The notes under the pieces: generated by a model
Told to the model about the DNA's origin: nothing
The model's database searches: none
Seen by the model: the letters and a program-made list of their open reading frames with translations, nothing else
Made by a program: the position numbers and the translations under genes
Shown here: positions 1 through 9,552 of the stretch, in pieces
Position numbering within the stretch: position 1 is the stretch's first letter
Layout of the letters: the number at the start of each line of letters is the position of its first letter
Assembly: GCA_022605425.2 (NCBI GenBank)
Contig: CM061248.1
Span: 1,302,001-1,366,000 of the forward strand
DNA from: Hamiltosporidium tvaerminnensis
Taxonomy: Eukaryota > Microsporidia > Dubosqiidae
Direction of reading: 5' to 3'
DNA: 64,000 nt

Positions 1-1250
1 TTTTTATCTCTTAGAAATATTTTGGGTCTTTAAATGAATATAACAGGTAAATATTTATTTTTATATAAGTTTATATAAATTAATATAAAACCTATGAAAT
101 ACTTTTAAAAAAAAAAAGCTTAAAAAGTTTATTATTTTTTTATATAAACTTATATTAAAATGTATTTGTTCATTAACTAGCTACAAATCAATATACATTT
201 ATAAGAAGATTAAAATTTATTAAATTAAATTCTAAATAGAAAAAATATTTTGAGATCAATGTAATCTAAGGAAACTAGATTGAGAACAAAAAAAGGAAAA
301 TATTTAAATATTTCTATTTCTTTAAATATATATAGAACCTCTTACTAGCAATTTAGTTGTAAAATATAACAATTCTAGTTTTTTATTTGACCAAACTTTT
401 TTATCTTCTGGTTTCTATTCGCGAAATTTATTTCTTCGAGAAATTAAATAAAATAACTGTTGATACTAAGATCTTTAAAATCCACTATTTCTGGAAATAG
501 ATATATAAACTCCCAAATATTTTTAACATCTATCAAATCTAGTATAGAACATTAGCTTATATATTCTCAATATGATTCGTATAAAATAATTACGAACTTC
601 AACTCTTTATATCTATAGTATTTGAAATTAAACTTATATTCTCAATATGATTCGTATAAAATAATTACGAACTTCAACTCTTTATATCTATAGTATTTAA
701 AATTAAACTTATATTCTCAATATGATTCTTATAAAATAATTACGAACTTCAACTCTTTATATCTATAGTATTTGAAATTAAACTTATATTCTCAATATGA
801 TTCTTATAAAATAATTACGAACTTCAACTCTTTATATCTATAGTATTTGAAATTAAACTTATATTCTCAATATGATTCGTATAAAATAATTACGAACTTC
901 AACTCTTTATATCTATAGTATTTGAAATTAAACTTATATTCTATATATATAATTGGTTTATGATTAGAATCATTGGTTTCTATAAAAATACATTTTTCTG
1001 AAAATTTTGATATGGAACAGAAGTATCCTGTTTCTTAAAGAAATATGTTCGTTTTGAAAAAAAATATACTTTAAAGAAATGAAGCCATTTTTTTTATATT
1101 CTTATATGAAATAAACCATTGTTCTGTAATATTATACATTCCAAACTTAATTACAAAATAAAAAATAGGCAATTAAGTGGTTGTTACAGTTTCTAAATAA
1201 CTGTTCTTCTCATTCAATAATATATTTTAATATCAGTTTACTAAATAAAA
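1..1250. other. AT-rich non-coding region with minisatellite
   Basis: No credible coding region is visible. The sequence is very AT-rich and holds one clear tandem array, listed separately at 558-948. Confidence 0.6.
558..948. repeat. 75-bp tandem repeat, about five copies
   Basis: The block beginning TCTCAATATGATTC recurs at about 565, 640, 715, 790 and 865, an exact 75-bp spacing. Copies differ by single substitutions such as gattcg/gattct and tttgaa/tttaaa. The array ends in a partial unit near 936-948. No reading frame crosses it. The near-identity suggests recent expansion or homogenisation. Confidence 0.9.
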
Positions 1251-1392
1251 TATGAAAATGTTTATTAAAGTACTTCAAACTATATTCGATCATTATATTG
1301 AATTGTATATCTTGATGAACATAAAACCGTATTTAAAGTGGGTGGCTTATGAAAGATATAGCCATCTAATTTTAGATATTAAGTTTATTTAT

Positions 1393-1540
1393 GTTACTCT
1401 TAATACATGTAACCGATTGATATCTCAACTACAAAGTATATCCATCTTTGAAGCGAAGTCATTTCCTGTTACTGTTAATACATGTAACCAATTGATATCT
1501 CAACTACAAAGTATATCAATCTTTGAAGCAAAATCATTAT
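1393..1540. repeat. 75-bp direct duplication
   Basis: Two adjacent copies start at GTTACTCTTAATACATG and GTTACTGTTAATACATG, 75 bp apart. An open frame at 1252-1665 passes through both, so the putative peptide repeats a 25-residue block. I attribute that frame to the duplication in low-complexity DNA rather than to a gene. Confidence 0.75.
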
Positions 1541-1899
1541 ATTTCCCCTTTAAAAATAGTATAAATATCAAATATGGTATCTCATATGAAGCCATTTTTG
1601 CCGTAATTTATTTACATGGCAAGAATCTTTGTTTCCCAAAAAATATTTCAGTGTCAGATCTATAGTACTTTATAAGACACAAAGAATATTTCCGTTTAAA
1701 AACTTTAACCGTTTAAAAGACAAATTTTTGTATTCTCATTTCAATTTTTGTTTATCGAAATAGAGTTAAAAATATAAGAATATCTATAATAGCGGTTTAT
1801 AATTTATCATATATGTAAAAATATATTCTAACGTATAATATACACTTAAATATCTAATTAATGATTTATTTAAACAGAATATCTTAATTTCAATGTAAA

Positions 1900-2345
1900 T
1901 TTATAGATATCTAAAGAAATAAACTCTTATAAAATTATAAATCATAAAGAAATAAACTCTTATAAAATTATAAATCATAAAGAAATAAACTTTTATAAAT
2001 TTATAGATATCTAAAGAAATAAACTCTTATAAAATTATAAACTCTTATAAAATTATAAATCATAAAGAAATAAACTCTTATAAAATTATAAATCATAAAG
2101 AAATAAACTTTTATAAAATTATAAATCATAAAGAAATAAACTCTTATAAAGAAATATACTCTTATAAAATTATAAATGTATAAAGAGTAAATGTATAAAG
2201 AGTAAATGTATAAAGAAATAAACTCTTATAAATTTATAAATGTATAAAGAAATAAACTCTTATAAATTTATAAATGTATAATGAAATAAACTCTTATAAA
2301 TTTATAAATGTATAATGAAATAAACTCTTATAAAATTATAAAGTA
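1900..2345. repeat. Tandem array, ~33-bp unit with variants
   Basis: Units of the form AAAGAAATAAACTCTTATAA followed by AATTATAAATCAT or TTTATAAATGTAT are repeated more than ten times with length variation. Two sub-variants are interspersed, which indicates repeated unequal exchange. Confidence 0.85.
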
Positions 2346-2780
2346 TATTAGTATTCATTTTTATGATTTTATAAAAGTTTATTTCTGATAAATTAAATAC
2401 TACCTGGTTAATTTTACCATATCTGTCCTTATCATTAAGTATATCTTACCATAACTCTTAAGATACGGCATATATTCTTTAATAACAATACTGTTTCAGA
2501 ATAGAACATAAGGAATTATCTCAACACTAAATTAATATGAAAAAAAATAGTGTTTAGTTACTTAAATTAATAAAAAAAAAGAATTAAAATTAGTATTCTT
2601 ATTCAAAATCCAATAATTTGTTAATTCCTTTAAAATATTTCTGATTTTCTATTAAAAATTTTTATATTTGTTTTTTTCCCAATATATCAATAATCTCATT
2701 CCTAGTTACATAATTTTAAGATATTCTTGAAAAGTGTAACTTCTAATTTGTTTTTAAAGACTTAAATTTATATTTATTTA

Positions 2781-2865
2781 GAAAATAGTAAAAATACTAA
2801 AAATAGTAAAAATAGTAAAAACAGTAAAAATAGTAAAAATAGTAAAAATAGTAAAAACAGTAAAT
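2781..2865. repeat. 9-bp microsatellite (ATAGTAAAA)
   Basis: The 9-mer ATAGTAAAA or its variant ACAGTAAAA is repeated about nine times without interruption. Confidence 0.85.
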
Positions 2866-3081
2866 TATTATTAAATAAATCCTTTTTTTATTAAATATTC
2901 ACCAAATACTTCAACAAAATTAAAAAAAAACGTAACACTTTCCTCATACATAATCAAAATAAAATCAATGTCCTTACAAAAACAAAAAATATTTCATTCT
3001 ACATTTTAATTATTTCTTTATTAAATCATTTATAAGATGTATTAAACATAAAAGATATTTCATTCTACATTTTAATTTTAT

Positions 3082-3153
3082 GTTTAAAAGACATTAAGAG
3101 TCTTAGTTTAAAAGACATTAAAAGTCTTAGTTTAAAAGACATTAAAAGTTTTA
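3082..3153. repeat. 24-bp tandem repeat, three copies
   Basis: The unit begins GTTTAAAAGACATTAA and ends AGTCTTA. It occurs three times head to tail with one or two substitutions. Confidence 0.8.
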
Positions 3154-3399
3154 TTTATTAAAGTTTATTTTCAAAAACCTCTATTTCTTTATTTAAAAAT
3201 ATTTAAATATCAAAATATTTTATTTATTAAACTTTATCTTTGTTATATCTTTAAATTATAAATACTTTTTTAAAAAATTAATTTAATTAATCTTTGAGAA
3301 TATATTTTATTATCTATTTTTCATTGAAATACACAAATATACTTTTTATATTAAATAGATACTTAAATATTGTTACTATCTAAACAAAAATAAGGAATA

Positions 3400-3560
3400 T
3401 TAATAGATTGTTTTAAGGAATAGGGAATAAGGAATAAAGAATTAATAGATTGTTTTTAAGGAATAAAGAATTAATAGATTGTTTTTAAGGAATAGGGAAT
3501 TAATAGATTGTTTTTAAGGAATAGGGAATTAATAGATTGTTTTTAAGGAATAAGGAATAT
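3400..3560. repeat. 29-bp tandem repeat, about five copies
   Basis: The unit TAATAGATTGTTTTTAAGG plus AATAGGGAAT recurs head to tail. The first copies are shorter and less regular than the last three. Confidence 0.8.
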
Positions 3561-4142
3561 GAATTGATAATTAATTCAAACTAACAGGTAAATAATTCTC
3601 TTTTAAAAGGCAGAAGTAAATCTTAAGATAATATAATGAAGATTGAGTATGACAATGGAATATCTTAAGATAATAGAATGAAAATAAGACCTTATTTACT
3701 TCATCGGTAAAATTATGACTCATTAAGAGCTATGACCTCATTTACTGTAAACTTCCACCTGTAACAACTAACCCATATCTCTTTTCATCTTTCTATACTA
3801 AGGTTAATGAGATCTTGTTTTTTAATATCATCTAGATATCTAGTTTTAAAGGGATTAGGAAGTCTTGGACATTCGGGATTTTAGATTTACACTCTTTTTT
3901 TTAGTCTACTTTCTGATATTCGGTTAAGATGATTAGATACTAAAGTCTAGTTTTTTAACTTAGTTTACTAATCATGTATTTATTTATAAAATTTTAAAAC
4001 TCTAATTTTTTAAGAATTCGTTACTTTTTTTGGTGGTTTCTTATTGGTTTGTAGATTCTGTTTAGAATATTTGGATATAACCTTTTTATAGTAAAAAAAA
4101 TTATATTCTTTGATTGAAAAATACTGTTAATGGTAAATGAAA

Positions 4143-4445
4143 ATAGATTTAATAAGAAAATAGATTTAAGAGAATAACTTGGAAGTAAAGAGGAAGGTTT
4201 TGTTTAAAGGCAAAGTAAAAGTTAAGAAGAAAATAGATTTAAGAGAATAACTTGGAAGTAAAGAGGAAGGTTTTGTTTAAAGGCAAAGTAAAAGTTAAGA
4301 AGAAAATAGATTTAAGAGAATAACTTGGAAGTAAAGAGGAAGGTTTGTTTAAAGGCAAAGTAAAATTTAAGAAGAAAATAGATTTAAGAGAATAACTTGG
4401 AAGTAAAGAGGAAGGTTTGTTTAAAGGCAAAGTAAAAGTTAAGAA
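4143..4445. repeat. ~73-bp tandem repeat, four copies
   Basis: A unit starting AAGAAGAAAATAGATTTAAG and containing GAATAACTTGGAAGTAAAG and GGCAAAGTAAAAGTT is repeated about four times. Units are 72 or 73 bp, differing by one T in a homopolymer. The array lies downstream (3') of the minus-strand gene at 4750-5121. A 63-codon minus-strand frame across it is an artefact of the repeat. Confidence 0.9.
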
Positions 4446-4474
4446 GAAAATACAAAATATATTTAATTTTGAAA

Positions 4475-4749
4475 AATTACAATTAAAAATTTATTTTATA
4501 AAAAATTTACAATCCAATTACTAATTTAAGAAAAATTTACAAAAAAACATCTTTGATTTAAGAAGAAATTTACAATCCAATTACTAATTTAAGAAGAAAT
4601 TTACAAAAAAAACATCTTTGATTTAAGAAGAAATTTACAATCCAATTACTAATTTAAGAAAAATTACAAAAAAACATCTTTGATTTAAGAAGAAAAATTT
4701 ACAATCCAATTACTAATTTAAGAAAAATTTCAAAAAAAACATCTTTGAT
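4475..4749. repeat. ~62-bp tandem repeat, about four copies
   Basis: Alternating blocks TTTACAATCCAATTACTAAT and ACATCTTTGATTTAAGAA recur about four times with small indels in A-runs. The array abuts the stop codon of the minus-strand gene at 4750, so it probably forms part of that gene's 3' flank. Confidence 0.85.
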
Positions 4750-5121
4750 TTATTGTAAAGCATTTTTTATTTTTCTAGAAAATTTATCTATAAAAATTGC
4801 ATAAAAACTTCCATAAATACCTTTTTTCGTTGCATAAACAAAACCGTATTTGAGATTGAGAGCGGTATTAGCAAAAAAAGAACAAAAAAATACATTAAAA
4901 ATGGGATATCTAAGAGTTCCTATTTTATCTATAAAGATTCTAGAAACACCACTAATGAATGTGTAACTAGCAAAATCAAAACCATTATGTGTCCATCTGG
5001 TTGTTACGTATTTAATACTTCTATTTTTTATAATTTTTCGTTTTTTTACCATTTCTATCAAAAATCCAAAAACAAAAGAATTGGTCGATTCTTTTACCAG
5101 TTTCAGTATTTTTTTTACCAT
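4750..5121 (-). CDS. Candidate Tim17/Tim22/Tim23-family translocase
   Basis: A 123-residue protein starting at an ATG at 5121. Its C-terminal two thirds fits, in spacing, the hydrophobic core of Tim22-like proteins. A G-x-x-FA segment (residues about 46-51) and a basic loop with R-x-P-x-x-N (about 71-76) can be seen. They are followed by small-residue-rich hydrophobic stretches ending in an Ile-Asp-Lys near residue 110. In the family the matching stretch is a set of membrane helices of the inner-membrane import channel. In a microsporidian this would be in the mitosome, and the gene is much shorter than yeast Tim22. It is divergent from the eIF3a-like gene, with only 58 bp between start codons. 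The call rests on a remembered alignment, and glycines typical of the family are partly replaced. An unrelated small membrane protein is the alternative. Confidence 0.5.
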   Translation of the reverse strand: MVKKILKLVKESTNSFVFGFLIEMVKKRKIIKNRSIKYVTTRWTHNGFDFASYTFISGVSRIFIDKIGTLRYPIFNVFFCSFFANTALNLKYGFVYATKKGIYGSFYAIFIDKFSRKIKNALQ

Positions 5122-5179
5122 TTTTTTTTTAAATTTTTAGAATTTTTGTTTCATACTTTTATCCCATAAAAAATATAAT
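5122..5179. promoter_or_regulatory. Shared divergent promoter region
   Basis: These 58 bp separate the start codons of two divergent genes. They are almost pure A/T apart from a TCCC at about 5162-5165, 15 nt before the plus-strand ATG. A C-rich triplet just upstream of the start is a known microsporidian promoter feature. Assigning it here is inference. Confidence 0.45.
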
Positions 5180-7012
5180 ATGACAAACAAAGACAGCATA
5201 AGAGAGTTACTTATTGCCGTTGAAGATTTGAAATCGATATATCCGTTACAAAAGGAAATAAACCATATGAATCCTAAGTATAACCAAGAAGAGATGAAAA
5301 TATTTGTATCTGGTGTTTTGGAAGTGGTAAGTGAGTTGGAAAAAGAAAATTTTACGTTTTTGTACCTTCATAATGTTTTTAAATTGCTGTGTGAAAATTT
5401 AATGAATTTGAAAGGAATTTTCAGTGAATATTTAAAAGTTGTAAATTTTTATTACAAATTTTGTGTTTCTGATTCTCAAAAAATGTTTGAACTTTACAAA
5501 AATTTAATTTTTGCTACTTTGGAAATTACAAAAAATACATTTTTACCAAAAGGATATCCAAAATTGTGTGTGGATGATGCAAATTCTCTTATAATTTTAT
5601 ACATTTCGATGGCGGAATATTTTTATAAATTGGAGTGTTTTGCTGATTCTTTCTATCTTTTGCAACGTGCAAGTGAACTGTTTTCTGTTGTTGGAAGTTT
5701 GCCGCCTAAAGAATTTACAGTGAAATATTTTATTTTACTTTTTAATATTTTTATGAAATCTGACTGTTTTTTCAATGCCTTAAATGCTTTACACAAGCTT
5801 TGTAGTTTTACTGGTGAAATTTATGTTTCTTCACTTAAATTTGATACATTTTATTCAGAATTTATAGATTTAGTTGAAATTACTCGTAAAAAAAACGAAG
5901 GAAATGTGTTTGGTTCTCTTTTTTATAATTTACAACCAGTGGATTTACAAAATATTGTTAAAGTTGTAGAAGAAAGTATGGCAGTCAAGGTTGAAGATGG
6001 AATTTATTGTGATTTTTCATTTGAAAAGGAAAAATGGAATTTTATTTTTGAAAATTTAGGAAAAAATATTCAATTAAATGAAGAAAATTTAGAAATTTTA
6101 AGTTTTTGTAGATTCAAAAACGTAATTCATAAAAAGGAAAAAAATTTACTTTTTTTAGAAAAAATTGGAGATTTTAAATCAGTTTCAAAAATAATTTATT
6201 CTGTGATAGAAGAATTAAAAGAAAAAAAAATAAAAAAAACCATTGAAATTGAAGAATCAGTAAAAGAAAAAATTACAAATGAAGAAATTTCAGATCACAA
6301 AGAAGAAGAATTAGAAGGTTTAGACATGGAAATAAAATTATTAGAAAATAAAATTAAAGAAGAAATTATTTTACAAAAAGAAAATATTCCACAAGAAAAA
6401 ACCGAAAAAAATGTTAAAAACCAGAAAATACGAACGAAAAGGAAACCGATTCGAACTTCAAATTTTATTAAATTTTATAAAATGTTTAGAATTTCAATTC
6501 ATCAGATATTTAAAGATATAAAATTAAATAATGAAGATAAAAATTATAAAATTAGAAATTTGATTAGAAAAAGAGAATTTGAAGAAAAAGAACATAAAAA
6601 TTTGGAATTTTATAAACAGATCGGGGAGATAAAAGAAATTGTGGAGATTTTAAAGAATAAATTAGACGAAAAACTTCGTAATGCGAAAGTACAAGAAGAT
6701 ATTACAGTTTCTGTCATGCAAAAAGAACAAGAAAAACCAAAAGAAAGGAGTTGGAGATCGAAAGAAGTTTCACCAAACCAAGATACTTCTACAAATTCTA
6801 AACCACCCATTTTTATTCCAAAAAAAACTTTATCTTCATCAATACCTATACATCGTGAATACCAACCAAAATCAGTAAATCGTAACATTCCTACATTTGA
6901 AGATTTCATTGCAACACAAAAATCAACTGAAAAATCAAGTGAAAAGGAAGTAATGCATACAGATAAACCTAATGTTTACGTTCCACCACATCTCAGAAAA
7001 AATAAGAAATAA
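5180..7012 (+). CDS. eIF3 subunit a-like protein
   Basis: A 610-residue protein. Residues about 145-212 match eIF3a in order and spacing: a helical repeat with K-L-x-x-x-x-D-S-F, then S-L-P-P-K, then a helix where eIF3a has a conserved IFW...GNYLFHAAAW stretch. The N-terminal ~300 residues are helical, as in the PCI/TPR region. Residues about 350-530 are a highly charged Lys/Glu coiled coil, as in the eIF3a spectrin-like region. The C-terminus (600-606) reads YVPPHLR, a short motif also seen in other translation factors and DEAD-box helicases. eIF3a scaffolds the eIF3 complex on the 40S subunit in the cytoplasm. The protein is shorter than the usual 900-1300 residues, as expected for microsporidian reduction. 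The start is the first ATG after a TCCC-containing leader. Confidence 0.7.
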   Translation: MTNKDSIRELLIAVEDLKSIYPLQKEINHMNPKYNQEEMKIFVSGVLEVVSELEKENFTFLYLHNVFKLLCENLMNLKGIFSEYLKVVNFYYKFCVSDSQKMFELYKNLIFATLEITKNTFLPKGYPKLCVDDANSLIILYISMAEYFYKLECFADSFYLLQRASELFSVVGSLPPKEFTVKYFILLFNIFMKSDCFFNALNALHKLCSFTGEIYVSSLKFDTFYSEFIDLVEITRKKNEGNVFGSLFYNLQPVDLQNIVKVVEESMAVKVEDGIYCDFSFEKEKWNFIFENLGKNIQLNEENLEILSFCRFKNVIHKKEKNLLFLEKIGDFKSVSKIIYSVIEELKEKKIKKTIEIEESVKEKITNEEISDHKEEELEGLDMEIKLLENKIKEEIILQKENIPQEKTEKNVKNQKIRTKRKPIRTSNFIKFYKMFRISIHQIFKDIKLNNEDKNYKIRNLIRKREFEEKEHKNLEFYKQIGEIKEIVEILKNKLDEKLRNAKVQEDITVSVMQKEQEKPKERSWRSKEVSPNQDTSTNSKPPIFIPKKTLSSSIPIHREYQPKSVNRNIPTFEDFIATQKSTEKSSEKEVMHTDKPNVYVPPHLRKNKK

Positions 7013-7496
7013 ATTTTATATTTTACGCTTTAATAATTAAAATTTTACTAAATTTACTAACTATAGAATATTTATAATATTTATAATTAAAATATTTACA
7101 AAAATTATATATTTTTCTTAGATATTTTTAAAATCTAAACATAAATTATTTATTTTTCTCAGATATTTTTAAAATATTTACAAAAGTTAAATTATTTTTT
7201 TCAGTGTATTTTTAATATATTACAAAAATAATATTTTTCTCAGATATTTTTAAAATTTAAAAATAAATTTTCTTTTTATTTCTAACAATCAAATAAATAA
7301 AATTAAATTTTTATTTACGTGCAATAACTTATTTCTTCAGTCACTTTGAGTTTTTAAAAAATATTAAAATTATATTATTTTTCTTATTTTTTTACTATTT
7401 CTATTATTATATTTTAAGTAATTTACTTGTAAATATAAATTTTAAATAAAATCTCTATTTTCATAAATTACAGTTCTATTTCAATGTAGAATTACA

Positions 7497-7550
7497 GACT
7501 TTTATTTAATAAAATTCTGTGTTAACAAAGTTTTCTCTTTTAAATCAGAA
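7497..7550 (-). mobile_element. Retrotransposon 3' tail fragment
   Basis: Read on the minus strand it contains GAATTTTATTAAATAAA preceded by GTTAACACA. This matches the end of the complete element (TTAACCCAGAATTTTATTAA at 63374-63393). It is a heavily 5'-truncated copy. Confidence 0.6.
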
Positions 7551-7599
7551 TTACAGATAATTTTGAGTTTCTTTATTTTAAAAATTATATTTTAATTAG

Positions 7600-7692
7600 A
7601 AAGAATCAACAGTAGTGGTAAAAGAAGTAGAAGAAAATGCATATAAAACCGTAAAACTATTTTAACCCAGAATTTTATTAAATAAAATATAA
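7600..7692 (+). mobile_element. Retrotransposon 3' tail fragment
   Basis: The sequence AGTAGTGGTAAAAGAAGTAG, followed by the tail TTTTAACCCAGAATTTTATT, aligns with the last ~90 bp of the complete element. That includes the end of its ORF and the whole 3' UTR. It is a 5'-truncated insertion in the orientation opposite to the tail at 7497. Confidence 0.8.
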
Positions 7693-7842
7693 TTAGAACC
7701 CTTAAAATTGGAAATGTTTCAAATGATTCTTTTTTTTGTTTAGAAGTATAAAATAAATAAAAATTTTCATTTTTTTAATATTTTTTTTAAGAATATTATG
7801 CATAAATAATATTTTAATATGAAACATTGTGTTTTCCTTTGG

Positions 7843-7960
7843 ATTTCACTTCCCAAGATTCACTTCAAATAGTTGAAACTGAAAAACTAAGAACCTACAA
7901 CTTATTAAGTAATAAGTTAGGCTTTTCTTTATACATGTGTTGAGATAATCTCATATGTTA
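7843..7960 (+). mobile_element. Retrotransposon endonuclease-region fragment
   Basis: About 118 bp starting TTTCACTTCCCAAGATTCAC matches the complete element around 62833-62950, the part coding for the restriction-like endonuclease. It is broken by substitutions. It is an internal piece lying downstream of a tail fragment, so it belongs to a different insertion or was rearranged. Confidence 0.8.
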
Positions 7961-9022
7961 TAATTTATGAGCATATGCTACAAAATAATATATTTGTATT
8001 TTTTAAGCATCTATATACTTAATAAAGTCATATTAATATCAAGTATTTGAAAATGTTGATGAAAAATTTAGAAAAATACATTTCTGGATATCAAACAAGA
8101 AACAGAGAGGCACGTAAAACCTGTATATATTTTTTAAAAACATTTAATTAGGAATGAGATAATAATGAGTAAACAAAGATGCAAAATATGGAATTTTCAA
8201 TCTTTAATTTTACAATTAAAGGCACAAATTTACCAAATAAATTTAAAAATAAATCAGATTTTTGGGGAAATGGATTGATATAATTTTAAAAGATTTAAAT
8301 TAAATGATGGTGTATTAACACCTAACAAAGTATATAAAGATTCTGTTTTAAATTTTCTTTTTTAAGGTTTTAATTTAAACTTTTATAAAAGCACAAGAAT
8401 TTCACAAATTTATACTTTTAAGTTTAAATTGTAACTGAAAATGACAATCATTTAAAAAACTTATTAAAAATATTAAATTTAAATATCAGAAACAGTGTTT
8501 AATAGATAAAAAATGACTAAATAAATAATAATTGTTGTATTTAAAACAATTTACTGAAATTAAATTATCTTATTTGTAAAATATGTTCCATTTATAATCA
8601 TCAATATATTCATATAATATAATGTATATCATATTGTAATTTATGTATTTATTATACATAATTCATAATTCATATGAATGATTAATTATTGTATTTTTGT
8701 TATCAATTTGTTATATATTTTAAAGATTTTATATTTTTGGGATTAAAAACAGAATGAAATACTAAAAAAAGTAACATAAAAAAACATTTCTTGGTTAATT
8801 CATAGCTAATTTAATATTTTGAAGAAAAATAGAAAATGAATATTGCAATGATATATTCTTATATTTAATTTAAAGAATTGGAAATATAAAGAAATATTTA
8901 TTTTTGTATTTTTTAAAATTATAAGAGTTTTTTTTTTCGAAAGAAAATATAAAAATCAAACATAAATCTACAAAATATAATTCTATATAAATATTATACG
9001 GTTTTTATTTTTTTAAACGCCA

Positions 9023-9145
9023 TTACATTTTTTTGTTACATTCGCATATCTGCCCACATTCACCACAAAGTCCTTCTTTACATATTGAACAATCACATGT
9101 TATATCACCACATTTAGTACATTTACAATTGCATTCTAGTGTCAT
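9023..9145 (-). CDS. Metallothionein-like 40-residue Cys-rich protein
   Basis: ATG at 9145-9143 and TAA at 9025-9023 enclose a 40-residue frame. Eleven residues are cysteine (5, 7, 9, 12, 17, 19, 22, 27, 30, 34 and 36). They form C-x-C pairs (5/7/9, 17/19, 34/36) and C-x-x-C pairs (9-12, 19-22, 27-30). There is no aromatic residue and no histidine, and most other residues are Lys, Glu, Gly, Thr or Asp. This composition is diagnostic of metallothioneins, which bind Cu(I), Zn(II) or Cd(II) through thiolate clusters in the cytosol. Eleven TGT/TGC codons in a surrounding ~80% AT sequence are very unlikely by chance. A 20-bp perfect palindrome lies about 55 bp upstream. The family cannot be placed more precisely by eye. 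A small zinc-binding protein is the alternative. Confidence 0.8.
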   Translation of the reverse strand: MTLECNCKCTKCGDITCDCSICKEGLCGECGQICECNKKM

Positions 9146-9552
9146 GATCTATTCTTTTTGAGAATATTTGTAGTTATTTTTTTATCAAATCACCAATCTT
9201 TTTTTCTGATCAGAAAAAACAAAAAATTGTTTCAGATAAGAATATTTTTATAATTTCTGAATTAAGTGGCTTAATAACGAAGTAAAAAGAAGTAAAAAAA
9301 AATATTTTTCTACTGATTTAAGAGATCTAGAAAATTTCCTAATATGGTATAATTTTAGTATAAATTCGTCTAACCAAAATAGAGAAAAGATTTCGAATTG
9401 TGATTACAATTTCAACGTTTTTAAAATATTTTAGTGATTTAATTAGACATTTAAGTAAAATTAGAAGAGAAAATTCAATAAAAATATATGATAAATTAAA
9501 GATTAAAATATTATATATTTTTACTTAAAGTTAACCATAATTTGATTTAATT
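9146..9552. other. Intergenic region upstream of the Cys-rich gene
   Basis: About 400 bp of AT-rich DNA between the metallothionein-like gene and the 3' end of the next minus-strand gene. It contains the palindrome at 9200-9219 and nothing else I recognise. Confidence 0.5.
9200..9219. promoter_or_regulatory. Perfect 20-bp palindrome upstream of metallothionein-like gene
   Basis: The sequence is TTTTTTCTGATCAGAAAAAA, with a two-fold axis between 9209 and 9210. It lies 54 bp before the ATG of the Cys-rich gene, where a dimeric regulator could bind. Its A/T arms are common by chance in this DNA, but the CTGATCAG core is not. It does not contain the yeast Ace1-type GCTG core. Confidence 0.35.

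Larger units (their letters stand above)
1666..4142. other. AT-rich non-coding region with short tandem arrays
   Basis: No coding region was recognised. Four arrays occupy much of it: about 1900-2345, 2781-2865, 3082-3153 and 3400-3560. The rest is unstructured AT-rich sequence. Confidence 0.6.
7013..9022. other. AT-rich region with retrotransposon remnants
   Basis: No intact gene is visible. Three fragments recognisably derive from the non-LTR element found complete at 59594-63401 and are listed separately. The remainder is unstructured AT-rich DNA. Confidence 0.6.

Noticed and set aside
1252-1665. 137-codon plus-strand open frame
   Set aside because: It spans a 75-bp tandem duplication in low-complexity DNA, has no motif, and its composition matches the surrounding non-coding sequence.
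4143-4749. Regular direct repeats that could be mistaken for a CRISPR array
   Set aside because: The units are head-to-tail tandem repeats without unique spacers, in a eukaryotic genome.
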